The notes beneath the pieces were generated by a model, which saw only the letters and a list, made by a program, of their open reading frames with translations, did no database searches and was not told the origin of the DNA. This document shows, in pieces, positions 1 through 9,868 of a stretch of 64,000 nt of DNA (within the stretch, counting starts at the first letter, position 1; every line of letters begins with the position of its first letter). This DNA is from Allodiplogaster sudhausi. Lineage: Eukaryota; Nematoda; Chromadorea; Rhabditida; Diplogasteridae. A program made the position numbers and the translations under genes. Location: NCBI GenBank assembly GCA_945643635.1, contig CALZFC010000274.1:1223501-1287500 (forward strand), written 5' to 3'.

Positions 1-835
1 GTTTTTCTTTCTTGACTTGTCTTGACTTGACTTGAATTGTCTTGACTTGACTTGTCTTGACTTGTTTTGACTTGACTTGTCTTGACTTGACTTGTCTTGA
101 CTTGTCTTGACTTGCTTGACTTGTCTTGACTTGACTTGACTTGTCTTGACTTGTCTTGACGACTTGACTTGTCTTGACTTGACTTGACTTGTCTTGACTT
201 GTCTTCACTTGACTTGTCTTGACTTGTCTTGACTTGACTTGTCTTGACTTGTCCTGACTTGTCTTGTCTTGTCTTGACTTGACTTGTTTTGAATTGTCTT
301 GACTTTCTCCAAGCAAACTTGGGCTTTCTTATGTTGGCTGTCGGATTCATCATCAAGGGACCCTGAAGACTATCCTTGCTTAGTTTGAAGTCAATCGGAT
401 TCAACAAAATTTTCGACATGCTCATCAAGCTATTTGTCTTTCTTGACTTGTCTTGAATTGACTTGAATTGTCATGGCTTGACTTGTGTTAACTTGACTTG
501 TCTTGACTTGTTTTGAATTGTCTTGACTTGCTTGTCTTGTCTTGTCTTGACTTGACTTGACTTGTCTTGACTTGTCTTCACTTGACTTGACTTGTCTTGA
601 CTTGTCTTGACTTGTCTTGACTTGACTTGTCTTGACTTGAGTTGACTTGTTTTGAATTGTCTTGACTTTCTCCAAGCAAACTTGGGCTTTCTTATTTTGG
701 CTGTCGGATTCATCATCAAGGGACCCTGTAGACTATCCTTGCTTCGTTTGAAGTCAATCGGATACAAAAATTTTTTCGACATGATCATCAAGCTAGTTCA
801 CGGACAATAATCTAAAAGCAAACTTGGGCTTTCTT

Positions 836-1290
836 ATTTTGGCTTTCTAATTCATCATCAAGGGACCCTGAAGACTATCCTTGCTTAGTTTGAATCAATC
901 GGATACAAAAATTTTTTCGACATGGTCATCAAGCTAGTTCACGGACCATACTCTCCAAGCAAACTTGGGCTTTCTTATTTTGGCTTTCGGATTCATCATC
1001 AAGGGACCCTGAAGACTATCCTTGCTTCGTTTGAAGTCAATCGGATACAAACAGTTTTTCCACATGATCATTAAGCTAGTTCACGGACAGTAATCTAAAA
1101 GCAAACTTGGGCTTTCTTATTTCGGCTGTCGGATTCATCATAAAGGGACGCTGAAGACTATCCTTGCTCAGTTTGAAGTCAATCGAATACAAAAATTTTT
1201 TCGACATGGTCATCAAGCTAGTTCACGGACCATAATCTCCAAACAAACTTGGGCTTTCTCATTTTGGCTTTCGGATTCATCATCAAGGGA
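836..1290. repeat. Left copy of a 455-bp duplicated monomer segment
   Basis: This segment shares private variants with 5,284-5,738 at a constant offset of 4,448 bp: GGCTTTCTAATTC, a one-base deletion giving TTTGAATCAATC, ACAAACAGTTTTTCCACATG, and CATCATAAAGGGA. Shared rare variants in the same order show common descent, not independent mutation. This copy has GGGACGCTG where the other has GGGACCCTG, and it ends at the poly-G junction. Confidence 0.85.
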
Positions 1291-1300
1291 GGGGGGGGGC
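1287..1300. other. Poly-G junction inside a monomer
   Basis: GGGA is followed by nine G and then CATGCTCATC. The related copy 4,448 bp downstream has 56 bp of ordinary monomer (5,739-5,794) at this point. So 56 bp are missing and nine G are present instead. I noticed no comparable G run elsewhere in the window. Confidence 0.85.
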
Positions 1301-1314
1301 ATGCTCATCAAGCT

Positions 1315-1862
1315 ATTTGTCTTTCTTGACTTGTCTTGACTTGACTTGAATTGTCTTGACTTGACTTGTCTTGACTTGACTTGTCTTGACTTGTCTTGAC
1401 TTGACTTGTCTTGACTTGTCTTGACTTGTCTTGACTTGTCTTGACTTGTCTTGACTTGCTTGACTTGTCTTGACTTGACTTGTCTTGACTTGACTTGTCT
1501 TGACTTGCTTGACTTGACTTGTCTTGACTTGACTTGACTTGTCTTGACTTGTCTTGACTTGTCTTGACTTGACTTGTCTTGATTGTCTTGACTTGTCTTC
1601 ACTTGTCTTGACTTGTCTTGACTTGTCTTGACTTCCTTGTCTTAACTTGACTTGACTTGTCTTGTCATGTCTTGACTTGACTTGTTTTGAATTGTCTTGA
1701 CTTGCTTGTCTTGTCTTGTCTTGACTTGCTTGACTTGACTTGTCTTGACTTGACTTGACTTGTCTTGACTTGTCTTGACTTGACTTGTCTTGACTTGTCT
1801 TGATTTGACTTGTCTTGTCTTGTCTTGTCTTGACTTGACTTGTTTTGAATTGTCTTGACTTT
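1315..1862. repeat. Longest decamer block (548 bp)
   Basis: It begins like class B (ATTTGTCTTTCTTGAC) but lacks the early GTCATGGC landmark, and is about twice the usual length. It contains unusual internal steps: TTGATTGTCTTG near 1,580, CTTCCTTGTCTTAAC near 1,632 and TTGTCATGTCTTGAC near 1,663, then resumes the familiar TTGTTTTGAATTG and TTGCTTGTCTTG modules. It looks like two or more blocks joined. It lies directly downstream of the poly-G junction, so its structure should be treated with some caution. Confidence 0.8.
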
Positions 1863-3930
1863 CTCCAAGCAAACTTGGGCTTTCTTATTTTGGCTTTCGG
1901 ATTCATTATCAAGATACCCTGAAGACTATCCTTGCTTCGTTTGAAGTCAATCGGATACAAAAATTTTTTCGACATGATCATCAAGCTAGTTCACGGACAA
2001 TAATCTAAAAGCAAACTTGGGCTTTCTTATTTTGGCTTTCGGATTCATCGTCAAGGGACCCTGAAGACTATCCTTGCTTAGTTTGAAGTCAATCGGATAC
2101 AAAAATTTTTTCGATATGGTCATCAAACTAGTTCACGGACCATACTCTCCAAGCAAACTTGGGCTTTCTTATTTTGGCTTTCGGATTCATCATCAAGGGA
2201 CCCTGAAGACTATCCTTGCTTAGTCTGAAGTCAATCGGATACAAAAATTTTTTCGACATGGTCATCAAGCTAGTTCACGGACCATAATCTCCAAGCAAAC
2301 TTGGGCTTTCTAATTCTGGCTTTCGGATTCATCATCAAGGGAACCTAAAGACTATCCTTGCTTTGTTTGAAGTCAAGCGGATTCAACAAAATTTTCGACA
2401 TGGTCATCAAGCTGTTTTTCTTTCTTGACTTGTCTTGACTTGACTTGAATTGTCTTGACTTGACTTGTCTTGACTTGTTTTGACTTGACTTGTCTTGACT
2501 TGACTTGTCTTGACTTGTCTTGACTTGCTTGACTTGTCTTGACTTGACTTGACTTGTCTTGACTTGTCTTGACGACTTGACTTGTCTTGACTTGACTTGA
2601 CTTGTCTTGACTTGTCTTCACTTGACTTGTCTTGACTTGTCTTGACTTGACTTGTCTTGACTTGTCCTGACTTGTCTTGTCTTGTCTTGACTTGACTTGT
2701 TTTGAATTGTCTTGACTTTCTCCAAGCAAACTTGGGCTTTCTTATGTTGGCTGTCGGATTCATCATCAAGGGACCCTGAAGACTATCCTTGCTTAGTTTG
2801 AAGTCAATCGGATTCAACAAAATTTTCGACATGCTCATCAAGCTATTTGTCTTTCTTGACTTGTTTTGAATTGTCTTGACTTGCTTGTCTTGTCTTGTCT
2901 TGACTTGCTTGACTTGACTTGTCTTGACTTGACTTGACTTGTATTGACTTGTCTTGACTTGTCTTGACTTGTCTTGACTTGACTTGTCTTGACTTGAGTT
3001 GACTTGTTTTGAATTGTCTTGACTTTCTCCAAGCAAACTTGGGCTTTCTTATTTTGGCTGTCGGATTCATCGTCAAGGGACCCTGAAGACTATCCTTGCT
3101 TAGTTTGAAGTCAATCGGATACAAAAATTTTTTCGACATGGTCATCAAACTAGTTCACCGACCATACTCTCCAAGCAAACTTGGGCTTTCTTATTTTGGC
3201 TTTCGGATTCATCATCAAGGGACCCTGAAGACTATCCTTGCTTAGTCTGAAGTCAATCGGATACAAAAATTTTTTCGACATGGTCATCAAGCTAGTTCAC
3301 GGACCATAATCTCCAAGCAAACTTGGGCTTTCTAATTCTGGCTTTCGGATTCATCATCAAGGGAACCTAAAGACTATCCTTGCTTAGTTTGAAGTCAAGC
3401 GGATTCAACAAAATTTTCGACATGGTCATCAAGCTGTTTTTCTTTCTTGACTTGTCTTGACTTGACTTGAATTGTCTTGACTTGACTTGTCTTGACTTGT
3501 TTTGACTTGACTTGTCTTGACTTGACTTGTCTTGACTTGTCTTGACTTGCTTGACTTGTCTTGACTTGACTTGACTTGTCTTGACTTGTCTTGACGACTT
3601 GACTTGTCTTGACTTGACTTGACTTGTCTTCACTTGACTTGTCTTGACTTGTCTTGACTTGACTTGTCTTGACTTGTCCTGACTTGTCTTGTCTTGTCTT
3701 GACTTGACTTGTTTTGAATTGTCTTGACTTTCTCCAAGCAAACTTGGGCTTTCTTATGTTGGCTGTCGGATTCATCATCAAGGGACCCTGAAGACTATCC
3801 TTGCTTAGTTTGAAGTCAATCGGATTCAACAAAATTTTCGACATGCTCATCAAGCTATTTGTCTTTCTTGACTTGTCTTGAATTGACTTGAATTGTCATG
3901 GCTTGACTTGTGTTAACTTGACTTGTCTTG

Positions 3931-4066
3931 ACTTGTTTTGAATTGTCTTGACTTGCTTGTCTTGTCTTGTCTTGACTTGCTTGACTTGACTTGTCTTGAC
4001 TTGTTTTGAATTGTCTTGACTTGCTTGTCTTGTCTTGTCTTGACTTGCTTGACTTGACTTGTCTTG
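3931..4066. repeat. 68-bp internal tandem duplication in a B block
   Basis: The module ACTTGTTTTGAATTG followed by TTGCTTGTCTTGTCTTGTC appears at 3,931 and again at 3,999. This makes the block at 3,857-4,166 310 bp long. The previous B block (2,845-3,026, 182 bp) instead lacks the GTCATGGCTTGAC part. The two are complementary outcomes expected from unequal exchange within blocks. Confidence 0.75.
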
Positions 4067-5283
4067 ACTTGACTTGACTTGTATTGACTTGTCTTGACTT
4101 GTCTTGACTTGTCTTGACTTGACTTGTCTTGACTTGAGTTGACTTGTTTTGAATTGTCTTGACTTTCTCCAAGCAAACTTGGGCTTTCTTATTTTGGCTG
4201 TCGGATTCATCGTCAAGGGACCCTGAAGACTATCCTTGCTTAGTTTGAAGTCAATCGGATACAAAAATTTTTTCGACATGGTCATCAAACTAGTTCACGG
4301 ACCATACTCTCCAAGCAAACTTGGGCTTTCTTATTTTGGCTTTCGGATTCATCATCAAGGGACCCTGAAGACTATCCTTGCTTAGTCTGAAGTCAATCGG
4401 ATACAAAAATTTTTTCGACATGGTCATCAAGCTAGTTCACGGACCATAATCTCCAAGCAAACTTGGGCTTTCTAATTCTGGCTTTCGGATTCATCATCAA
4501 GGGAACCTAAAGACTATCCTTGCTTAGTTTGAAGTCAAGCGGATTCAACAAAATTTTCGACATGGTCATCAAGCTGTTTTTTCTTTCTTGACTTGTCTTG
4601 ACTTGACTTGAATTGTCTTGACTTGACTTGTCTTGACTTGTTTTGACTTGACTTGTCTTGACTTGACTTGTCTTGACTTGTCTTGACTTGCTTGACTTGT
4701 CTTGACTTGACTTGACTTGTCTTGACTTGTCTTGACGACTTGACTTGTCTTGACTTGACTTGACTTGTCTTGACTTGTCTTCACTTGACTTGTCTTGACT
4801 TGTCTTGACTTGACTTGTCTTGACTTGTCCTGACTTGTCTTGTCTTGTCTTGACTTGACTTGTTTTGAATTGTCTTGACTTTCTCCAAGCAAACTTGGGC
4901 TTTCTTATGTTGGCTGTCGGATTCATCATCAAGGGACCCTGAAGACTATCCTTGCTTAGTTTGAAGTCAATCGGATTCAACAAAATTTTCGACATGCTCA
5001 TCAAGCTATTTGTCTTTCTTGACTTGTCTTGAATTGACTTGAATTGTCATGGCTTGACTTGTGTTAACTTGACTTGTCTTGACTTGTTTTGAATTGTCTT
5101 GACTTGCTTGTCTTGTCTTGTCTTGACTTGCTTGACTTGACTTGTCTTGACTTGACTTGACTTGTCTTGACTTGTCTTGACTTGTCTTGACTTGTCTTGA
5201 CTTGTCTTGACTTGACTTGTCTTGACTTGAGTTGACTTGTTTTGAATTGTCGTGACTTTCTCCAAGCAAACTTGGGCTTTCTT

Positions 5284-5738
5284 ATTTTGGCTTTCTAATT
5301 CATCATCAAGGGACCCTGAAGACTATCCTTGCTTAGTTTGAATCAATCGGATACAAAAATTTTTTCGACATGGTCATCAAGCTAGTTCACGGACCATACT
5401 CTCCAAGCAAACTTGGGCTTTCTTATTTTGGCTTTCGGATTCATAATCAAGGGACCCTGAAGACTATCCTTGCTTCGTTTGAAGTCAATCGGATACAAAC
5501 AGTTTTTCCACATGATCATTAAGCTAGTTCACGGACAGTAATCTAAAAGCAAACTTGGGCTTTCTTATTTCGGCTGTCGGATTCATCATAAAGGGACCCT
5601 GAAGACTATCCTTGCTCAGTTTGAAGTCAATCGGATACAAAAATTTTTTCGACATGGTCAGCAAGCTAGTTCACGGACCATAATCTCCAAGCAAACTTGG
5701 GCTTTCTCATTTTGGCTTTCGGATTCATCATCAAGGGA
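5284..5738. repeat. Right copy of the duplicated monomer segment
   Basis: Partner of 836-1,290. Here the sequence continues intact through the monomer into the class B block at 5,810. This gives the reference for what is missing at the poly-G junction. Confidence 0.85.
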
Positions 5739-6158
5739 CCCTGAAGACTATCCTTGCTTAGTTTGAAGTCAATCGGATTCAACAAAATTTTCGACATGCT
5801 CATCAAGCTATTTGTCTTTCTTGACTTGTCTTGAATTGACTTGAATTGTCATGGCTTTTGACTTGTGTTGACTTGACTTGTCTTGACTTGTTTTGAATTG
5901 TCTTGACTTACTTGTCTTGTCTTGTCTTGACTTGCTTGACTTGACTTGTCTTGACTTGACTTGACTTGTCTTGACTTGTCTTGACTTGACTTGTCTTGAC
6001 TTGAGTTGACTTGTTTTGAATTGTCTTGACTTTCTCCAAGCAAACTTGGGCTTTCTTATTTTGGCTGTCGGATTCATCATCAAGGGAACCTAAAGACTAT
6101 CCTTGCTTAGTTTGAAGTCAAGCGGATTCAACAAAATTTTCGACATGCTCATCAAGCT

Positions 6159-6342
6159 ATTTGTCTTTCTTGACTTGTCTTGACTTGACTTGAATTGTCT
6201 TGACTTGACTTGTCTTGACTTGTTTTGACTTGACTTGTCTTGACTTGACTTGTCTTGACTTGTCTTGACTTGACTTGTCTTGACTTGTCCTGACTTGTCT
6301 TGTCTTGTCTTGACTTGACTTGTTTTGAATTGTCTTGACTTT
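6159..6342. repeat. Hybrid block: class B start, class A end
   Basis: The upstream monomer carries the class A mark AAGCGGATTCAAC but the class B mark CGACATGCTCATC, and the block opens with the B-type ATTTGTCTTTC. Inside it follows class A order and ends with GTCCTGACTTG and TTGTTTTGAATTG. At 184 bp it is shorter than either parent. It marks an exchange between A- and B-bearing units and is the last block before the monomer-only zone. Confidence 0.8.
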
Positions 6343-6918
6343 CTCCAAGCAAACTTGGGCTTTCTTATTTTGGCTGTCGGATTCATCATCAAGGGACCCT
6401 GAAGACTATCCTTGCTTCGTTTGAAGTCAATCGGATACAAAAATTTTTTCGACATGATCATCAAGCTAGTTCACGGACAATAATCTAAAAGCAAACTTGA
6501 GCTTTCTTATTTTGGCTTTCGGATTCATCATCAAGGGAAATTAAAGACTATCCTTGCTTAGTTTGAAGTCAATCGGATACAAAAATTTTATCGACATGGT
6601 CATCAAGCTAGTTCACGGACCATACTCTCCAAGCAAACTTGGGCTTTCTTATTTTGGCTGTCGGATTCATCATCAAGATACCCTGAAGACTATCCTTGCT
6701 TCGTTTGAAGTCAATCGGATACAAAAATTTTTTCGACATGATCATCAAGCTAGTTCACGGACAATAATCTAAAAGCTAACTTGGGCTTTCTTATTTTGGC
6801 TTTCGGATTCATCATCAAGGGACCCTGAAGACTATCCTTGCTTCGTTTGAAGTCAATCGGATACAAAAATGTTTTCGACATGATCATTAAGCTAGTTCAC
6901 GGACAGTAATCTAAAAGC

Positions 6919-7060
6919 AAACTTGGGCTTTCTTATTTTGGCTTTCGGATTCATCATCAAGGGACCCTGAAGACTATTCTTGCTTCGTTTGAAGTCAATC
7001 GGATACAAAAATTTTTTCGACATGATCATTAAGCTAGTTCACGGACAGTAATCTAAAAGC
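6919..7060. repeat. Representative 142-bp monomer
   Basis: The start AAACTTGGGC recurs at 6,919, 7,061 and 7,203 (and as TAACTTGGGC at 7,345), always 142 bp apart. In order the monomer holds: AAACTTGGGC; a TTATTTTGG segment; CGGATTCATCATCAAGGGA; CCTGAAGACTAT; a CTTCG/CTTAG/CTCAG variable site; TTTGAAGTCAATCGGATAC; an A5T6 tract; CGACATG; TCA(T/A)..AAGCT; and a 17-bp linker ending before CTCCAAGC. GC is 54/142. 142 is 1 mod 3, so no reading frame survives from one copy to the next. Monomer types differ at fixed diagnostic sites: TTTTGGCTTTCGG or TTTCGGCTGTCGG; GGGACCCTG, GATACCCTG, GGGAAATTA or GGGAACCTA; and two 3' ends (GGTCATCAAG with CCATACTCTCC, or GATCATTAAG with CAGTAATCTAAAAG). Confidence 0.95.
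7007..7017. other. A5T6 tract of the monomer (one example)
   Basis: Nearly every monomer carries this A-tract joined directly to a T-tract, followed by CGACATG. AnTn tracts are intrinsically curved and disfavour nucleosome cores (established knowledge). It recurs once per 142 bp, close to the 147-bp nucleosome core length. In monomers directly upstream of decamer blocks it is replaced by CAACAAAATTTTCG, and in some monomers a T is changed to G (AAAATGTTTT or ATTTTGTCG). Confidence 0.85.
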
Positions 7061-8739
7061 AAACTTGGGCTTTCTTATTTCGGCTGTCGGATTCATCATC
7101 AAGGGACCCTGAAGACTATCCTTGCTCAGTTTGAAGTCAATCGGATACAAAAATTTTGTCGACATGGTCATCAAGCTAGTTCACGGACCATACTCTCCAA
7201 GCAAACTTGGGCTTTCTTATTTTGGCTTTCGGATTCATCATCAAGATACCCTGAAGACTATCCTTGCTTCGTTTGAAGTCAATCGGATACAAAAATTTTT
7301 TCGACATGATCATCAAGCTAGTTCACGGACAATAATCTAAAAGCTAACTTGGGCTTTCTTATTTTGGCTTTCGGATTCATCATCAAGGGACCCTGAAGAC
7401 TATCCTTGCTTCGTTTGAAGTCAATCGGATACAAAAATGTTTTCGACATGATCATTAAGCTAGTTCACGGACAGTAATCTAAAAGCAAACTTGGGCTTTC
7501 TTATTTTGGCTTTCGGATTCATCATCAAGGGACCCTGAAGACTATTCTTCTTTCGTTTGAAGTCAATCGGATACAAAAATTTTTTCGACATGATCATTAA
7601 GCTAGTTCACGGACAGTAATCTAAAAGCAAACTTGGGCTTTCTTATTTCGGCTGTCGGATTCATCATCAAGGGACCCTGAAGACTATCCTTGCTCAGTTT
7701 GAAGTCAATCGGATACAAAAATTTTGTCGACATGGTCATCAAGCTAGTTCACGGACCATACTCTCCAAGCAAACTTGGGCTTTCTTATTTTGGCTTTCGG
7801 ATTCATCATCAAGGGACCCTGAAGACTATCCTTGCTTAGTTTGAAGTCAATCGGATACAAAAATGTTTTCGACATGGTCATCAAGCTAGTTCACGGACCA
7901 TACTCTCCAAGCAAACTTGGGCTTTCTTATTTTGGCTTTCGGATTCATCATCAAGGGAAATTAAAGACTATCCTTGCTTAGTTTGAAGTCAATCGGATAC
8001 AAAAATTTTTTCGACATGGTCATCAAGCTAGTTCACGGACCATACTCTCCAAGCAAACTTGGGCTTTCTTATTTTGGCTGTCGGATTCATCATCAAGATA
8101 CCCTGAAGACTATCCTTGCTTCGTTTGAAGTCAATCGGATACAAAAATTTTTTCGACATGATCATCAAGCTAGTTCACGGACAATAATCTAAAAGCTAAC
8201 TTGGGCTTTCTTATTTTGGCTTTCGGATTCATCATCAAGGGACCCTGAAGACTATCCTTGCTTCGTTTGAAGTCAATCGGATACAAAAATTTTTTCGACA
8301 TGATCATTAAGCTAGTTCACGGACAGTAATCAAAAAGCAAACTTGGGCTTTCTTATTTTGGCTTTCGGATTCATCATCAAGGGACCCTGAAGACTATCCT
8401 TGCTTCGTTTGAAGTCAATCGGATACAAAAATTTTTTCGACATGGTCATCAAACTAGTTCACGGACCATACTCTCCAAGCAAACTTGGGCTTTCTTATTT
8501 TGGCTTTCGGATTCATCATCAAGGGACCCTGATGAATATCCTTGCTTAGTTTGAAGTCAATCGGATACAAAAATTTTTTCGACATGGTCATCAAGCTAGT
8601 TCACGGACCATAATCTCCAAGCAAACTTGGGCTTTCTAATTCTGGCTTTCGGATTCATCATCAAGTTAACCTAAAGACTATCCTTGCTTAGTTTGAAGTC
8701 AAGCGGATTCAACAAAATTTTCGACATGGTCATCAAGCT

Positions 8740-9868
8740 GTTTTTTGTCTTGACTTGACTTGAATTGTCTTGACTTGACTTGTCTTGACTTGTTTTGACT
8801 TGACTTGTCTTGACTTGACTTGTCTTGACTTGTCTTGACTTGCTTGACTTGTCTTGACTTGACTTGACTTGTCTTGACTTGTCTTGACGACTTGACTTGT
8901 CTTGACTTGACTTGACTTGTCTTGACTTGTCTTGACTTGACTTGTCTTGACTTGCCTTGACTTGACTTGTCTTGACTTGTCCTGACTTGTCTTGTCTTGT
9001 CTTGACTTGACTTGTTTTGAATTGTCTTGACTTTCTCCAAGCAAACTTGGGCTTTCTTATTTTGGCTGTCGGATTCATCATCAAGGGACCCTGAAGACTA
9101 TCCTTGCTTCGTTTGAAGTCAATCGGATACAAAAATTTTGTCGACATGGTCATCAAGCTAGTTCACGGACCATACTCTCCAAGCAAACTTGGGCTTTCTT
9201 ATTTTGGCTTTCGGATTCATCATCAAGGGACCCTGAAGACTATCCTTGCTTAGTTTGAAGTCAATCGGATACAAAAATGTTTTCGACATGGTCATCAAGC
9301 TAGTTCACGGACCATACTCTCCAAGCAAACTTGGGCTTTCTTATTTTGGCTTTCGGATTCATCATCAAGGGAAATTAAAGACTATCCTTGCTTAGTTTGA
9401 AGTCAATCGGATACAAAAATTTTTTCGACATGGTCATCAAGCTAGTTCACGGACCATACTCCCAAGCAAACTTGGGCTTTCTTATTTTGGCTGTCGGATT
9501 CATCATCAAGATACCCTGAAGACTATCCTTGCTTCGTTTGAAGTCAATCGGATACAAAAATTTTTTCGACATGGTCATCAAACTAGTTCACGGACCATAC
9601 TCTCCAAGCAAACTTGGGCTTTCTTATTTTGGCTTTCGGATTCATCATCAAGGGACCCTGATGACTATCCTTGCTTAGTTTGAAGTCAATCGGATACAAA
9701 AATTTTTTCGACATGGTCATCAAGCTAGTTCACGGACCATAATCTCCAAGCAAACTTGGGCTTTCTAATTCTGGCTTTCGGATTCATCATCAAGTTAACC
9801 TAAAGACTATCCTTGCTTAGTTTGAAGTCAAGCGGATTCAACAAAATTTTCGACATGGTCATCAAGCT
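8740..9868. repeat. 1,129-bp higher-order unit (295-bp A block + 6 monomers)
   Basis: The same 1,129-bp spacing recurs at 13,695-14,823. The third monomer after the block carries a one-base deletion in its linker (CATACTCCCAAGC), also seen near 10,588, 14,131 and 18,101, each time downstream of a 295-bp block. The neighbouring unit 9,869-11,281 is 284 bp longer, exactly two monomers. At 9,540-9,600 a monomer starts as the GATACCCTG type but ends as the GGTCATCAAAC type, the expected scar of a two-monomer deletion. Confidence 0.85.

Larger units (their letters stand above)
1..6342. repeat. Region I: diverged A/B composite array
   Basis: Blocks: A 1-306 (cut by the window edge), B 432-669, long block 1,315-1,862, A 2,414-2,719, B 2,845-3,026, A 3,436-3,731, B 3,857-4,166, A 4,576-4,882, B 5,008-5,259, B 5,810-6,033, hybrid 6,159-6,342. 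A and B blocks commonly come as pairs separated by one monomer. Several B blocks here carry CTTGTGTTAACTTG instead of the later GTGTTGAC, which marks an older or separate subfamily. Block lengths are less uniform than in the rest of the window (182-310 bp for B). Confidence 0.9.
6343..8739. repeat. Region II: 17 uninterrupted 142-bp monomers
   Basis: The 2,397 bp plus one 17-bp linker equal exactly 17 x 142. This is the longest run of monomers without a decamer block in the window. Within it, shared variants give sub-periods of 568 bp (4 monomers) and 852 bp (6 monomers); for instance CTTAGTTTGAAG/CTCAGTTTGAAG-type units start near 6,554, 7,122 and 7,974. Monomers with GATACCCTG are followed by ones beginning TAACTTGGGC. 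Nothing but monomer is present. Confidence 0.92.

Noticed and set aside
1..306. Telomeric repeat tract
   Set aside because: The CTTGACTTGT repeat lacks the G-rich strand pattern of known telomere repeats and recurs internally 69 times between satellite monomers.
1313..1984. Long minus-strand open frames (here 223 codons, and many of 60-170 codons in the other blocks)
   Set aside because: They are low-complexity read-through of the decamer repeat plus one monomer, open in three overlapping frames at once, with no domain, and they change with each decamer indel. No gene is supported.
7974..8192. Recurrent 72-codon plus-strand frame in the monomers, found dozens of times
   Set aside because: It spans one and a half 142-bp monomers. 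Because 142 is not a multiple of 3, each next copy is read in another frame. Its conservation reflects satellite homogenisation, not selection on protein.
6343..8739. tRNA, rRNA or other structured RNA genes in the monomers
   Set aside because: I saw no tRNA-like cloverleaf or rRNA motif. The small inverted repeats (for example CTTC-GTTT-GAAG, ATGATCAT) are too short to support an RNA gene.
8740..9034. Blocks as insertions of a transposon or solo LTR
   Set aside because: I see no terminal inverted repeats, no target-site duplication and no transposase. The junction always replaces the same 17-bp linker, which fits a copied satellite unit better.
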